NCBI RefSeq assembly: GCF_000722705.1
Contig: NZ_JPFW01000008.1
Coordinates: forward strand, 372,001 to 436,000
Direction: 5' to 3'
Length of the DNA stretch: 64,000 nt
Origin: Streptococcus mitis
GTDB lineage: Bacteria; Bacillota; Bacilli; Lactobacillales; Streptococcaceae
Shown piece by piece: positions 1 to 10,000 of this stretch (the stretch's first letter is position 1; each line of letters starts with the position of its first letter). The notes below the pieces were generated by a model. The model saw only the letters and a program-made list of their open reading frames with translations, did not search any database and was not told the origin of the DNA. Made by a program: the position numbers and the translations under genes.

Positions 1-884
1 TGACGCATAACTTCCACAGAATCTTGCGGTCCAGTTAGGGCTTCGATGGTTGCATATTGTGAAACAGCAGTTAGGTTAGAAGTTGTTTGACCTGTCAATT
101 TGCTCATAGCAGCAATGATTTCTGGATCACCCACTGCATAACCTACCCGCCAACCTGTCATGGCATAAGCTTTTGATACACCGTTAATGACGATGGTTTG
201 CTTGCGAATGGCTTCTGATAGACTAGAGATTGGTACGAACTCATTCCCGTTATAGACCAAACGACCATAAATATCATCTGCTAGGATGAGAATGTCATGT
301 TCAACAGCCCAATTTCCGATAGCTAGTAATTCTTCACGAGTATAGATCATACCAGTCGGATTAGATGGCGAATTCAACACCAAAACCTTGGTCTTGTCTG
401 TGCGAGCTGTTTCTAACTGCTCCACAGTTACTTTAAAGTGATTGTCTTCTTTGGCTTGGACAAAGACTGGAACACCACCAGCCATCTTGACCTGATCTCC
501 ATAGCTGACCCAATATGGGGTTGGGATAATCACTTCATCACCTGGATTGACCACAGCCATAAAGAAAGTATAGAGTGAGAACTTAGCACCAGTAGCAAAT
601 GTGACTTCGTTGGCCGCCACGGAATAACCATAATAACGCTCAAAATAGGTATTGACTGCTGCTTTTAACTCAGGCAAACCTGAAGCTACCGTATAGAAAG
701 AAGCACGTCCATCTCGAATGGCTGCAACAGCTGCATCTTGAATATTTTTGGGAGTATGGAAATCGGGCTGACCTAAAGTTAAGAAAAGTACATCTTTTCC
801 TTCAGCTTTTAACTTCTTTGCTCTTGCATCACTAGCCAGAGTGACGCTTTCTTCCATTTCTAAAACACGGTTGGATAGTTTCAT
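1..884 (-). CDS. aspC: Class I/II aminotransferase, aspartate/aromatic type (C-terminus beyond window)
   Basis: PLP-dependent aminotransferase of the AspB/AspC fold-type I family, moving an amino group between amino acids such as aspartate and 2-oxo acids in the cytosol. About 294 residues are present and the C-terminal part lies outside the window. The N-terminus reads MKLSNRVLEMEES. The sequence VLNSPSNPTG and, later, SKAYAMTGWRVGY are family signatures; the Lys of SKAYAMTGWR is the expected PLP Schiff-base residue. The start ATG overlaps the stop of the upstream ypmB-like gene (ATGA), so the two are translationally coupled. A ypmB-aspB pair is also found in Bacillus. Exact substrate cannot be told from sequence. 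Confidence 0.9.
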   Translation of the reverse strand, partial: MKLSNRVLEMEESVTLASDARAKKLKAEGKDVLFLTLGQPDFHTPKNIQDAAVAAIRDGRASFYTVASGLPELKAAVNTYFERYYGYSVAANEVTFATGAKFSLYTFFMAVVNPGDEVIIPTPYWVSYGDQVKMAGGVPVFVQAKEDNHFKVTVEQLETARTDKTKVLVLNSPSNPTGMIYTREELLAIGNWAVEHDILILADDIYGRLVYNGNEFVPISSLSEAIRKQTIVINGVSKAYAMTGWRVGYAVGDPEIIAAMSKLTGQTTSNLTAVSQYATIEALTGPQDSVEVMR

Positions 885-1369
885 AGGCCCTCCTTATTGA
901 CCAATGCTCCTGTTTCAAAATCTACTAGATAAAAATCAGAGCCTGACTTGACTTCCCAGATTGGCTTATCTTGATAACGGCCAAATGTTATCTTGTCAAT
1001 CTCACCAGCTCCTTTTTCCTTAGAAACCGCTTCTGCTTTTTCTTGTGAAACACCTTGATTTAGCTGATAAACGTAGATTTTATGGTCATCTTTTCCAATC
1101 AGGACAGCAAGTGCTTCTTGTTTTTTATTACGACCAAGAACGCTATAATAGGATTCCAAGCCATTGTATAAGTCAACCTGATCAGCCTGCTCTAATCCTG
1201 CATACTGCTGAGCTAATTTTTCTCCTTCACTTTTAGCTGTTTGATAGGGTTTCATACTCAGAAACACCAGATACAGAAAGGAAGCACTGATAACCACCAA
1301 CAAAATCGTCATCCCTAGACCATACTGCCACAGTAGATTATTTTTTGCTTTGTTTTGTCTTTTTTTCAC
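881..1369 (-). CDS. YpmB-like (DUF5590) membrane-anchored protein
   Basis: 162-residue protein with one N-terminal transmembrane segment (about residues 13-38) and an extracytoplasmic domain resembling the YpmB/PepSY-like family; it ends in DFETGALVNKEGL. Function is unknown. It begins with GTG (bases 1367-1369) behind only a weak purine-rich site. Its stop overlaps the aminotransferase start by four bases. The same neighbour relation (ypmB before aspB) occurs in Bacillus, which supports the family call more than any catalytic motif. Confidence 0.8.
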   Translation of the reverse strand: MKKRQNKAKNNLLWQYGLGMTILLVVISASFLYLVFLSMKPYQTAKSEGEKLAQQYAGLEQADQVDLYNGLESYYSVLGRNKKQEALAVLIGKDDHKIYVYQLNQGVSQEKAEAVSKEKGAGEIDKITFGRYQDKPIWEVKSGSDFYLVDFETGALVNKEGL

Positions 1370-1415
1370 TCGTCTATTTTACCATCTATTAGGCTTTATT
1401 ACAAGTGAATATAGG

Positions 1416-1530
1416 AATACTCATAGAAAATCTCTTCAAACCACGTCAGCTTTATCTGCAACCTCAAAGCAGTGCTTTGAGCAACCTGCGGCTAGCTTCC
1501 TAGTTTGCTCTTTGATTTTCATTGAGTATA
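1416..1530. repeat. BOX element, boxA-boxC form
   Basis: Starts AATACTCATAGAAAATCTC and ends TTTTCATTGAGTATA, with the typical core GCGGCTAGCTTCCTAGTTTG. No separate boxB unit is present. It lies between the ypmB-like gene and the MFS gene. Short ORFs on both strands here are part of the repeat, not genes. Confidence 0.9.
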
Positions 1531-1624
1531 AGCAACCAATTCTATTTCTTCCTTCAAAGTAAATCGATTTTTCTTGATTAAAACCGAGCAGGAAAAGTAA
1601 ATACAGCTCCAAAATCAACCTATT

Positions 1625-1654
1625 AAAAAACCTGAGCTTGGCACTCAAGTTTTC
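1625..1654 (-). terminator. Rho-independent terminator after the MFS gene
   Basis: On the minus strand, stem ACTTGAG/CTCAGGT followed by a run of six T, starting 15 bases past the MFS stop codon. Confidence 0.75.
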
Positions 1655-1668
1655 GTAATTTTTTTGAT

Positions 1669-2865
1669 TTATGGAATCACTTTATCATCCATTCTTTTAG
1701 CCATTTTTCCTAAAAATATAGGCAGTAGAAGGCTAATCATGACTAAAAAGGATCCTAGATAAAGAAATGTTACTACAAAGCCTAAATTGTCAATCAACCA
1801 GCCTGTCAGTGGGAAGAACACAATCATACTCAGACTAAACATCATAGAGTAGACACTCAGCATGGTTGCCCTTACTTCACTTGGAAGCCGCTCTTGCAAA
1901 TCATTGTCAAAAATCGGCTGAAAAAGAGCATATAGAGCATTACTAATCAAATAAATCAAAATATAGATTAGAGGTGTTCCAAAGTAGGACAGCAGGTAGG
2001 TAACTCCAGTCAGCAGGACGAGGATAGGGAAAAGTTTCAAGGCAGCATAGTTCTTTCCAATCTTACTCGCTAGATAGACTGCGAGGATATTCAAGAGACT
2101 TCCAAGTAGCATAACTGCTGAAATTTGCCAACTACTTAAATCTGGCAACTGATTTTGATAGTAAAAATAAAACATGCACATGAGTACTCCGACAATCTGA
2201 GACAAAATCATCCAGTTGAAAAGCATGGGATTTCTCTTCAACTCATCCTTAACAGTCCAAATAATCTGTCTCATGGTCACACTATCAGTTTTTTCTACCT
2301 TAATACTAGGTTCTTTCAGCATCCAAATCAGGAAAAGAACTATGATAGAAGTCGCAATCATGATATAGTAGGTCAGGTGCAATTGACCATGGACAAAAAA
2401 TCCCGCCAACACTGTCCCCAAAGACCGAGTTCCTTCTGCTACTCCTGACATAAAACTTGAAATAGATAAGTAACACTTCTTGAGTCCAGCCTCTACAGCC
2501 GAGTCATATACCATTGCTGCGCTTGTGCCTGAATCAAAATTATAAGACAAGGCACTTACCGCCATCGCTAAGGCATAAATCCAAAAATTTCCCTGCCCAG
2601 CCAACATAAGAATAGAAGACACAATCCCTGCTATACGACTTAAATAAAGGTTGGTCTTATAGGAATAGCGGTCAGCTAACATTCCAGATGGAATTTCACA
2701 GAGAAGACTGGTCGTATGAAAAATACTTTCCAGAAGTCCAATCTGCCAAAGAGACATACCGTTTTGACTGAGAAAGAGAATCCAAAAACTGGTAATCCCT
2801 AGAAATGCAAAAAACTCAACTCCGGCCATCAGGCCAATATTTTTCCGATAATTTCTTATTAACAT
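1669..2865 (-). CDS. MFS transporter, drug/metabolite efflux type
   Basis: 398-residue polytopic membrane protein of the major facilitator superfamily with about 12 hydrophobic segments. GMLADRYSYKTNL after TM2 matches MFS motif A. Substrate is unknown; antiporter-type efflux is likely from family alone. The start is the ATG at 2863-2865, preceded at good distance by AAAGGAG; a longer reading beginning with GTG at 2910 has no ribosome site. A perfect 10-bp inverted repeat (2876-2885/2908-2917) abuts the Shine-Dalgarno. The gene has its own terminator and is bracketed by direct repeats, so it may be a mobile single-gene module. Confidence 0.85.
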   Translation of the reverse strand: MLIRNYRKNIGLMAGVEFFAFLGITSFWILFLSQNGMSLWQIGLLESIFHTTSLLCEIPSGMLADRYSYKTNLYLSRIAGIVSSILMLAGQGNFWIYALAMAVSALSYNFDSGTSAAMVYDSAVEAGLKKCYLSISSFMSGVAEGTRSLGTVLAGFFVHGQLHLTYYIMIATSIIVLFLIWMLKEPSIKVEKTDSVTMRQIIWTVKDELKRNPMLFNWMILSQIVGVLMCMFYFYYQNQLPDLSSWQISAVMLLGSLLNILAVYLASKIGKNYAALKLFPILVLLTGVTYLLSYFGTPLIYILIYLISNALYALFQPIFDNDLQERLPSEVRATMLSVYSMMFSLSMIVFFPLTGWLIDNLGFVVTFLYLGSFLVMISLLLPIFLGKMAKRMDDKVIP

Positions 2866-2875
2866 CTTTTCTCCT

Positions 2876-2917
2876 TTAACAAGTGTATTATTATTTCTTT
2901 TGTCCGTCACTTGTTAA
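2876..2917 (-). promoter_or_regulatory. Inverted repeat in the MFS leader
   Basis: Arms TTAACAAGTG (2876-2885) and CACTTGTTAA (2908-2917) are perfect complements separated by 22 bases. In the mRNA the 3' arm runs directly into the Shine-Dalgarno AAGGAG. It could be an operator or a hairpin that tunes translation. Confidence 0.5.
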
Positions 2918-3202
2918 TCTGTATCTTACATGATCTCCACCCCTTTTAGAAGCATTCTTCAATGCCATTATTGTTCCTTTAATGATTTATGAAATGATAC
3001 CAGAAAATAGCTGTTCTGCGGTTTCTATTGCGAGTTTTCTTGTTTATTTTAGCACTTATGTCATCATATTACAAGAGAATATAGGAATACTCTTCGAAAA
3101 TCAAAGCAAACCATAATCTAAATGAATTCTTTTACTTTTTCATCTAAATGTGACTAGAAATTATACAGTTTTATAGTCTTCGACTAACTCTGAGCAAATT
3201 TC
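2918..3202. other. AT-rich intergenic region with BOX remnant
   Basis: No gene is supported between the MFS leader and the FMN-reductase promoter. It holds a BOX fragment (3086-3112, AATACTCTTCGAAAATC then AAAGCAAACC) preceded by a sequence also found next to the BOX at 1416. The rest shows nothing I recognise. Confidence 0.6.
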
Positions 3203-3231
3203 TTGCAAGTCCTTTTGTTTTGTTGTAATAT
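3203..3231 (+). promoter_or_regulatory. Promoter of the FMN reductase gene
   Basis: -35 TTGCAA (3203-3208), 17-base spacer, -10 TAATAT (3226-3231), about 50 bases ahead of the ATG. Confidence 0.65.
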
Positions 3232-3283
3232 ATTTTATAACAACGAGAGAGTTCTCGGAAATTTAAGAAAAAGGAGACACATC

Positions 3284-3832
3284 ATGTCTAAAAAAGTATT
3301 ATTTATCGTCGGATCACTACGTCAAGGTTCTTTCAACCACCAACTGGCTCTCGAAGCTGAGAAAGCACTTGATGGTAAAGCAGAAGTTAGCTACCTTGAT
3401 TATTCAGCCCTTCCTCTCTTCAGCCAAGATTTGGAAGTTCCAACACATCCAGCTGTAGCTGTTGCTCGTGAAGCGGTTCTCGCCGCGGATGCTATCTGGA
3501 TTTTCTCTCCAGTCTACAACTTCTCTATCCCTGGAACAGTGAAAAACTTGCTTGACTGGTTATCTCGTGCCCTTGACTTGTCTGATACACGTGGCGCTTC
3601 TGCCCTTCAAGACAAGTTTGTCACAGTATCGTCTGTAGCCAATGCAGGTCACGATCAACTTTTCGCTATCTACAAGGACCTTTTGCCATTTATCCGTACA
3701 CAAGTCGTTGGTAATTTCACTGCTGCACGTGTTAATGACTCTGCCTGGGCAGATGGAGAATTGGTTCTTGAAGAAACCGTCCTAAACTCACTTGAAAAAC
3801 AAGCGGAAGACTTGGTCGCAGCGATTCAGTAA
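3284..3832 (+). CDS. NADPH-dependent FMN reductase family flavoprotein
   Basis: 182-residue flavodoxin-like protein. N-terminal KVLFIVGSLRQGSFN is the FMN phosphate-binding loop, and PVYNFSIPGTVKNLLDW is the second family signature. Such enzymes reduce FMN, quinones, azo dyes or chromate with NAD(P)H in the cytosol; the natural substrate is unknown. The start ATG at 3284 follows AAAAAGGAGACACATC, a strong ribosome site; an upstream in-frame ATG at 3203 falls inside the promoter and is rejected. It is monocistronic, with its own promoter and a terminator downstream. Confidence 0.88.
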   Translation: MSKKVLFIVGSLRQGSFNHQLALEAEKALDGKAEVSYLDYSALPLFSQDLEVPTHPAVAVAREAVLAADAIWIFSPVYNFSIPGTVKNLLDWLSRALDLSDTRGASALQDKFVTVSSVANAGHDQLFAIYKDLLPFIRTQVVGNFTAARVNDSAWADGELVLEETVLNSLEKQAEDLVAAIQ

Positions 3833-3930
3833 AAATAGAAAATTTTAAGAAGTCTAAATCAATTATAGCCACCTCATAGGGTAGCATTTTTAGACTCAAT
3901 CAAGATTTTCAGACAAACATCAGCCATCCA

Positions 3931-3963
3931 AAAAAACCTTGAGCGTTACCACTCAAGGTTTTT
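3931..3963. terminator. Bidirectional terminator between FMN reductase and pclA
   Basis: AAAAACCTTGAG/CTCAAGGTTTTT stem with A and T runs on both sides, so it can stop transcription from both converging genes. Confidence 0.85.
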
Positions 3964-4066
3964 AGCAGTCTTTTCCATTATGGAAAATCGTCCTAAGAAT
4001 ATTCTTTCATTCGAGATCTATCACTTATCATCTTCTTTCGAGAAATTAGTGACTGCTTTTGGCTGA

Positions 4067-7000
4067 TTAATCTTCTTTTCTTCGTCCTACATATAGGCTC
4101 AATAGAATACCGCTACCTAGAAGAACAGAGATATAATCAGATTGGCTTCCAGTTTCAGGTAATTTGTCCCCATGATTTTCTTTATCTGTAGTTGGTGCTA
4201 CTGGGTTAGCATTTACTGGAGTTGCTGGTTGAGCCGGTGTTGGTACTACTGGTTGTTCTGGAACCACTGGTACTGGTTTAACCGGTACTTCTGGTGTTGG
4301 AACAACTGGAGTTGGTTGTACTGGCACTTCTGGTGTCGGTACATTTGGTGTTGGTTGCGCTGGCACAGGTTTAACCGGTACTTCTGGTGTCGGCACATTT
4401 GGTGTTGGTTGTGCTGGTACTGTTGGAATATCTAATTCTGGTACTTCAGGAACTTCAGGCATACCTGGCACACCACCGTTGAATTCTGGCAATTCGTAAA
4501 CTGGTGGTTCTGGCATTGCAAACGTTGGTCTTTCTGGTACATTTGGTGTTGGAGAAACTGGTTTGTCATTTGATGGTGTTACTGGTTTGTCTTGACATCC
4601 ACATTTACCATCCTTGCCGTCTTTACCGTCGCGACCATCTCTACCATCTCTACCATCTTTTCCATCTTTAACAACTGTTTTTGTCACAGTTCCGTCAGAA
4701 TTGATGATTGTGATTGTATGACTACCTTTTCCATTATCTTCAACAGAAACTTTTGGTGATTTACCATCTTTACCGTCTTTAATCACCATTTCTGTCTTAC
4801 TTCCATCAGGATTAATGATTGTAACAACGTGAGTTCCATCGTTATTATTTTTAACAGTTACAGTTGGTGAAACTCCATCTTTACCGTCCTTACCATCTTT
4901 GATAATAGATTTGTATTCACGGCCATCAGAATCAACGATTGTCAATGTGTGAGTTCCGTCTCCGTTATCGACGATGTTCGCTTTTGGTGATTTACCATCA
5001 AAGATTGTAGTTGTAGTTTCTTTACCATTAGCACCTGTCACTTTAATAGTGTGTGAACCATTGTTGTTATCAATAATTTCAAGTTTTGGTTCTTTACCAT
5101 CACGAACTGTGGTTGTAGTAGTTGTACCGTCTGAGTTCACAACTGTGATCGTGTGAGTGCCATCTCCGTTATCCACAACCTTAGCAGTTGGTGATTTACC
5201 GTCACGAACTGTGGTTTCAGAAACAGTACCATTACCGTTTTCTACACGAATTGTGTAAGTACCATCATGGTTGTCAGTAACAGTCGCTACTGGTGATTTA
5301 CCATCTTTAATGATTGTTTCAGTAGTAGTTCCATCACCATTTAGAACTGAAATCTTATGAGTTCCATTTTGTTCGTCAGTAATAGTAACTTTTGGTGATT
5401 TACCATCACGAACTGTGGTTTCAGTTGTCACACCTTCTGGATTTGTAATAACGATTGTATGACTTCCGTCTCCATTATCACGAACAGATACTGTTGGAGT
5501 ACGTCCATCTACCCCGTCACGTCCATTTTTCACAACAAATTCATTCTTAGTTCCATCTGGGTTAGTGATTGTTACTGTGTGACTTCCGTCTGGATTTTCT
5601 CTTGTTGTAGCTGAAGCAGCTTTACCATCTTTACCATCTTTGATAATAGCATTTGTAATATTACCTTCTCCATCTGTCACTTTAACAGTGTGAGTTCCAT
5701 CGTTATTATCTGTTACTTCAACTTTTGGAGTCTTGCCGTCTTTACCGTTTTTAACAACTGTTTCTTTAGAAGTTCCATCTGGATTTGTTACAGTAATTGT
5801 ATGGCTTCCATCTGGATTTTCAGTTGTGGTGATAGTAGCTGTTTTACCATCCTTACCGTCTTTAACTTTAGTAGTTGATTCAGAGCCATCTCCATTTCGA
5901 ACGGTAATAGAGTGTGTTCCATCTCCGTTATCTGTTACAGTAACAACTGGTGATTTGCCATCTGCACCATTTTCACCTTTATCACCTTTTAACCCATCTA
6001 AAACTGTGGCAAGTGGTTTTGTAGAATCCAATGGTTGACCTGGACGTTCTGGATCTTCCACAAAAATTTTAGTTTCATTACCTTCTTTTTTAGCAATTAG
6101 AGATTTTCCATCTTTACCATTTTTTACATTTACAGTAACAGGATCTTTTCCTGGTGTTGTAATTGTAATATCTGTACTATGTCCATCTGTTCCTGGTTTA
6201 GCTGTAACTTCTGGTGTATCTCCTTTTGCTCCTTGAGGTCCTCTTATATTGCCAGTCTTGTTCCATGCTCCGTTTTGTTTTTTATAGACATCTCCTGTTG
6301 AACTATCAATATAAGTATCTCCATTTTTCCCATCTTTTGGATTTGGTGCAATATTTCCACTTAAAAGTTCAGATCCATTACGTCCGTCTCTACCACTAGC
6401 ACCATTTTCTCCATTAACTCCGTTCAATACATCACGTTCACTGATTAACTCATCTACTCCAGGATCGTAATGATTATTTCCATTATTATCAAAATAAACT
6501 GTAACATGAGTACCATCTGCGTTATCAGAAGATGTTGCTCTAGAATTAGGATGTCCTGATACTTCATCCGGGTTATTTCCTACACTTCTTCTTGCTCTTC
6601 TAAAGGAATCTTCTCCATTAATATATGGTTGTAAATCAATTTTAGGAGTTCGTCCATTGTTACCATTATGTCCATCTAGACCATCTCTAACTGTAAATGT
6701 TACTGGTTCTTTTCCTGGTGTTGTAATGGTTACAACTGTACTATGTCCATCTGCTCCACGTTGAGTTGTAACTGTAGGTGTTTGTCCATTTTGACCATTC
6801 GCTCCAGTTTCACCTTTAGCTCCATCATGAACAAATACTGTAGTCGGTTGTGACCCATCGTGATTATCGACAGTAATCTCTACTCCCTTATGATCAACTT
6901 CTTCCTTACGAGCAGCAGTTACAGTTGGTGATTTTCCGTCTACCCCATCTCTAATTACTGCAAGAGGTCTGTCAGGGGTTAATGGTTGACCTGGATTTGC

Positions 7001-10000
7001 TGGATCTTCTTGATAAACTTTTGTTTCTTTGCCTTCTTTAACAGTGAGCAATGACTTACCATCACGTCCGTCAGCACCTTTAGCTCCATCTTTAATCATT
7101 TCTGATCCTAGAAGTTCATCAGTTCCTGGTGTGTATTTACCATCATTGTTTTCATCAGTATAGAAGGTAACAATTGTATGAGATGGATTTCCATTTTTGC
7201 CTTCAACACGAAGTAAATCAACTTTTGGAGTTTTGCCGTTTAACCCATTTTCACCATTCTTCACATTTACAGTAACTGGATCTTTTCCTGGAACTGTAAA
7301 TGTAATATCAGAACTATGCCCATCTTTTCCTGGTGTTACAGTTACTTCAGGAGTTTTCCCATCTTCACCTTTCTCTCCGTCTTTAACGATGGATGTTTGA
7401 ACGAGCGTATCTGTGCCTTCTGTATAGTTTCCATCGCCATCTTTGTCAATGTAGAAGGTTAGAGTAGTTTGTTTCTTGGCTTCATCACGTTCTGCTTTGA
7501 CTTTTGGTGTTTGGCCATTTTCTCCATTTTTAACGATTGTTGTAAGGGCTGGGCGACCTTCTGGTTGTGTAACTGTAATCGTATGACTACCATCATGGTT
7601 GTCTGTCACTGTTACTTCTGGTGTGAAGCCATCACGACCGTTTTCACCCTTGTCACCTTTCGGTCCTTTGATGTTGCCTGCTGGTTCCCATGCATTGTTC
7701 TTCTTAACGAAGACATCGCCTGTTTCAGTATTAACGAAGCTATCTCCATCTTTGCCGTCTCTTGGTTGTGGATCTACTTTTCCGTTTAATACTTCTTTAC
7801 CATCACGTCCTGCTTGACCTGCTGCTCCGTCTTGACCGTCTTTGACAATAGAGGTTTGAACGAGCGTATCTGTTCCTTCTGTATAGTTTCCATCGCCATC
7901 TTTGTCAATGTAGAAGGTTAGAGTAGTTTGTTTCTTGGCTTCATCACGTTCTGCCTTGACTTTCGGTGTTTGGCCGTCTACTCCGTTTTTAACGATTGTT
8001 GTAAGGGCTGGGCGACCTTCTGGTTGCGTAACTGTAATCGTATGACTACCATCATGGTTGTCTGTCACTGTTACTTCTGGTGTGAAGCCATCACGACCAT
8101 TTTCTCCCTTGTCACCTTTAGGACCTTTGATGTTGCCTGCTTGTTCCCAAGTATTGTTCTTCTTAACGAAGACATCTCCTGTGGCAGTATTAACGAAGCT
8201 GTCTCCATCTTTTCCGTCTCTTGGTTGTGGATCTACTTTTCCGTTTAATACTTCTTTACCATCACGTCCTGCTTGTCCAGCTGCTCCGTCTTGGCCGTCT
8301 TTAACGATGGATGTTTGAACGAGCGTATCTGTGCCTTCTGTATAGTTTCCATCGCCATCTTTGTCAATGTAGAAGGTTAGAGTAGTTTGTTTCTTGGCTT
8401 CATCACGTTCTGCTTTGACTTTTGGTGTTTGACCGTCTACTCCGTTTTTAACGATTGTTGTAAGAGCTGGACGTCCTTCTGGTTGTGTAACTGTAATCGT
8501 ATGACTACCATCATGGTTGTCTGTCACTGTTACTTCTGGTGTGAAGCCATCACGACCATTTTCACCCTTGTCACCTTTTGGACCTTGTTCTCCTTGAGGC
8601 CCTCTAATATTACCGATTTTCCCCCAAGCTCCATCTCTCTTTTTATACACATCTCCTGTTGTAGCATCAATGTATGTATCACCATCTTTACCATCTTCTG
8701 GCCTTGGAGCTATAATTCCACTTAATAATTCAGCTCCTCTTATAGCATCTTTACCATCATTACCATTCTCTCCTTTTGGAGCAGGAGGAATAACAGTACT
8801 TGATATCAACTCATCACCTTCATCAAATACACCATTATGATTATTATCATAATATGCTTTTATTTCGGTTCCCGCATATTCACCTGATGGTTTAGGTTGA
8901 GTTGATGTTGGTTGTGATGCTGTTGAACCTGCAGTTGATGGTTGTGAACCTGTTGAACCTGTAGTTGATGGTTGTACTGTTTCTGATGACTCAGTTGCAC
9001 TTCTATCTTCATCTGGTAATGCTCTTCTATTTCTTGCACTTCTTGATGTTCCAGAAGGTTGTGAATTAGAAGTTGATCCAACACCTCTTCTAACTGCTTC
9101 CACCAATGCATTTAAGTCAATAGTTGGTGTACGTCCATCTTTACCATCTTTAATGTTAACTGTTACAGGCTCTTCTCCAGAAACTGTAAATGTAATGTCA
9201 CTACTATGACCATCTGCTCCACGAGCAGTTGTCACTTTAGGAGTTGCACCCTTGTCACCTTTTTCACCTTTGGCTCCATCTGCAATTACAACTTCTTTTA
9301 GTTTTGTATCGCCTGCATCAAATTCGTTGTTATCATTTTGGTCATAATAGAATATAACGGTCGTTGTTTTATCTGCGTCATTTCGTTGAGTCGCAACTAA
9401 TGGACTTGCTCCATCGAAACCATCTCTTACAACAGTACTTGTAACATTACCTCTACCGTCGTTAATCGTGATAGTATGAGTGCCGTCATCTTTATTATCT
9501 TTAACGGTTACGGTTGGAGTTACACCGTCACGACCTGCCTGACCTTGGTCTCCTTTTTCACCTTTAGCTCCAGTGAGTCCACGTTCACCTCGGTCTCCTT
9601 TTTCACCTTTAGCTCCAGTTAAACCGCGCTCGCCTTGGTCCCCTTTTTCACCTTTAGCTCCAGTTAGACCGCGTTCGCCTTGGTCTCCTTTTTCACCTTT
9701 AGCTCCAGTGAGTCCACGTTCGCCTCGGTCTCCTTTTTCACCTTTAGCTCCAGTTAGACCGCGTTCACCTTGGTCTCCTTTTTCACCTTTAGCTCCAGTT
9801 AAACCGCGTTCGCCTTGATCTCCTTTTTCACCTTTAGCTCCAGTTAAACCGCGTTCACCTTGGTCTCCTTTTTCACCTTTGGCTCCATCTTTAATAGCAA
9901 TTTTTTGAACAAGTTCATCTACACCTTCTGTATAAACCCCGTTGCCATCGTTATCAAGATAGAAAGTAAGATTATTTGTATCACCGACTTTATTTTGATC

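Noticed and set aside
4172-9818. Many long plus-strand and frame-shifted ORFs inside pclA
   Set aside because: They mirror the low-complexity repeats of pclA, lack ribosome sites and have biased compositions (e.g. Pro/Ser or Cys/Trp-rich) typical of antisense readings.
9541-9890. Regular 45-bp repeats that could be taken for a CRISPR array
   Set aside because: The repeats are contiguous without unique spacers, are in frame, and encode Gly-X-Y units of pclA; no cas genes are present.
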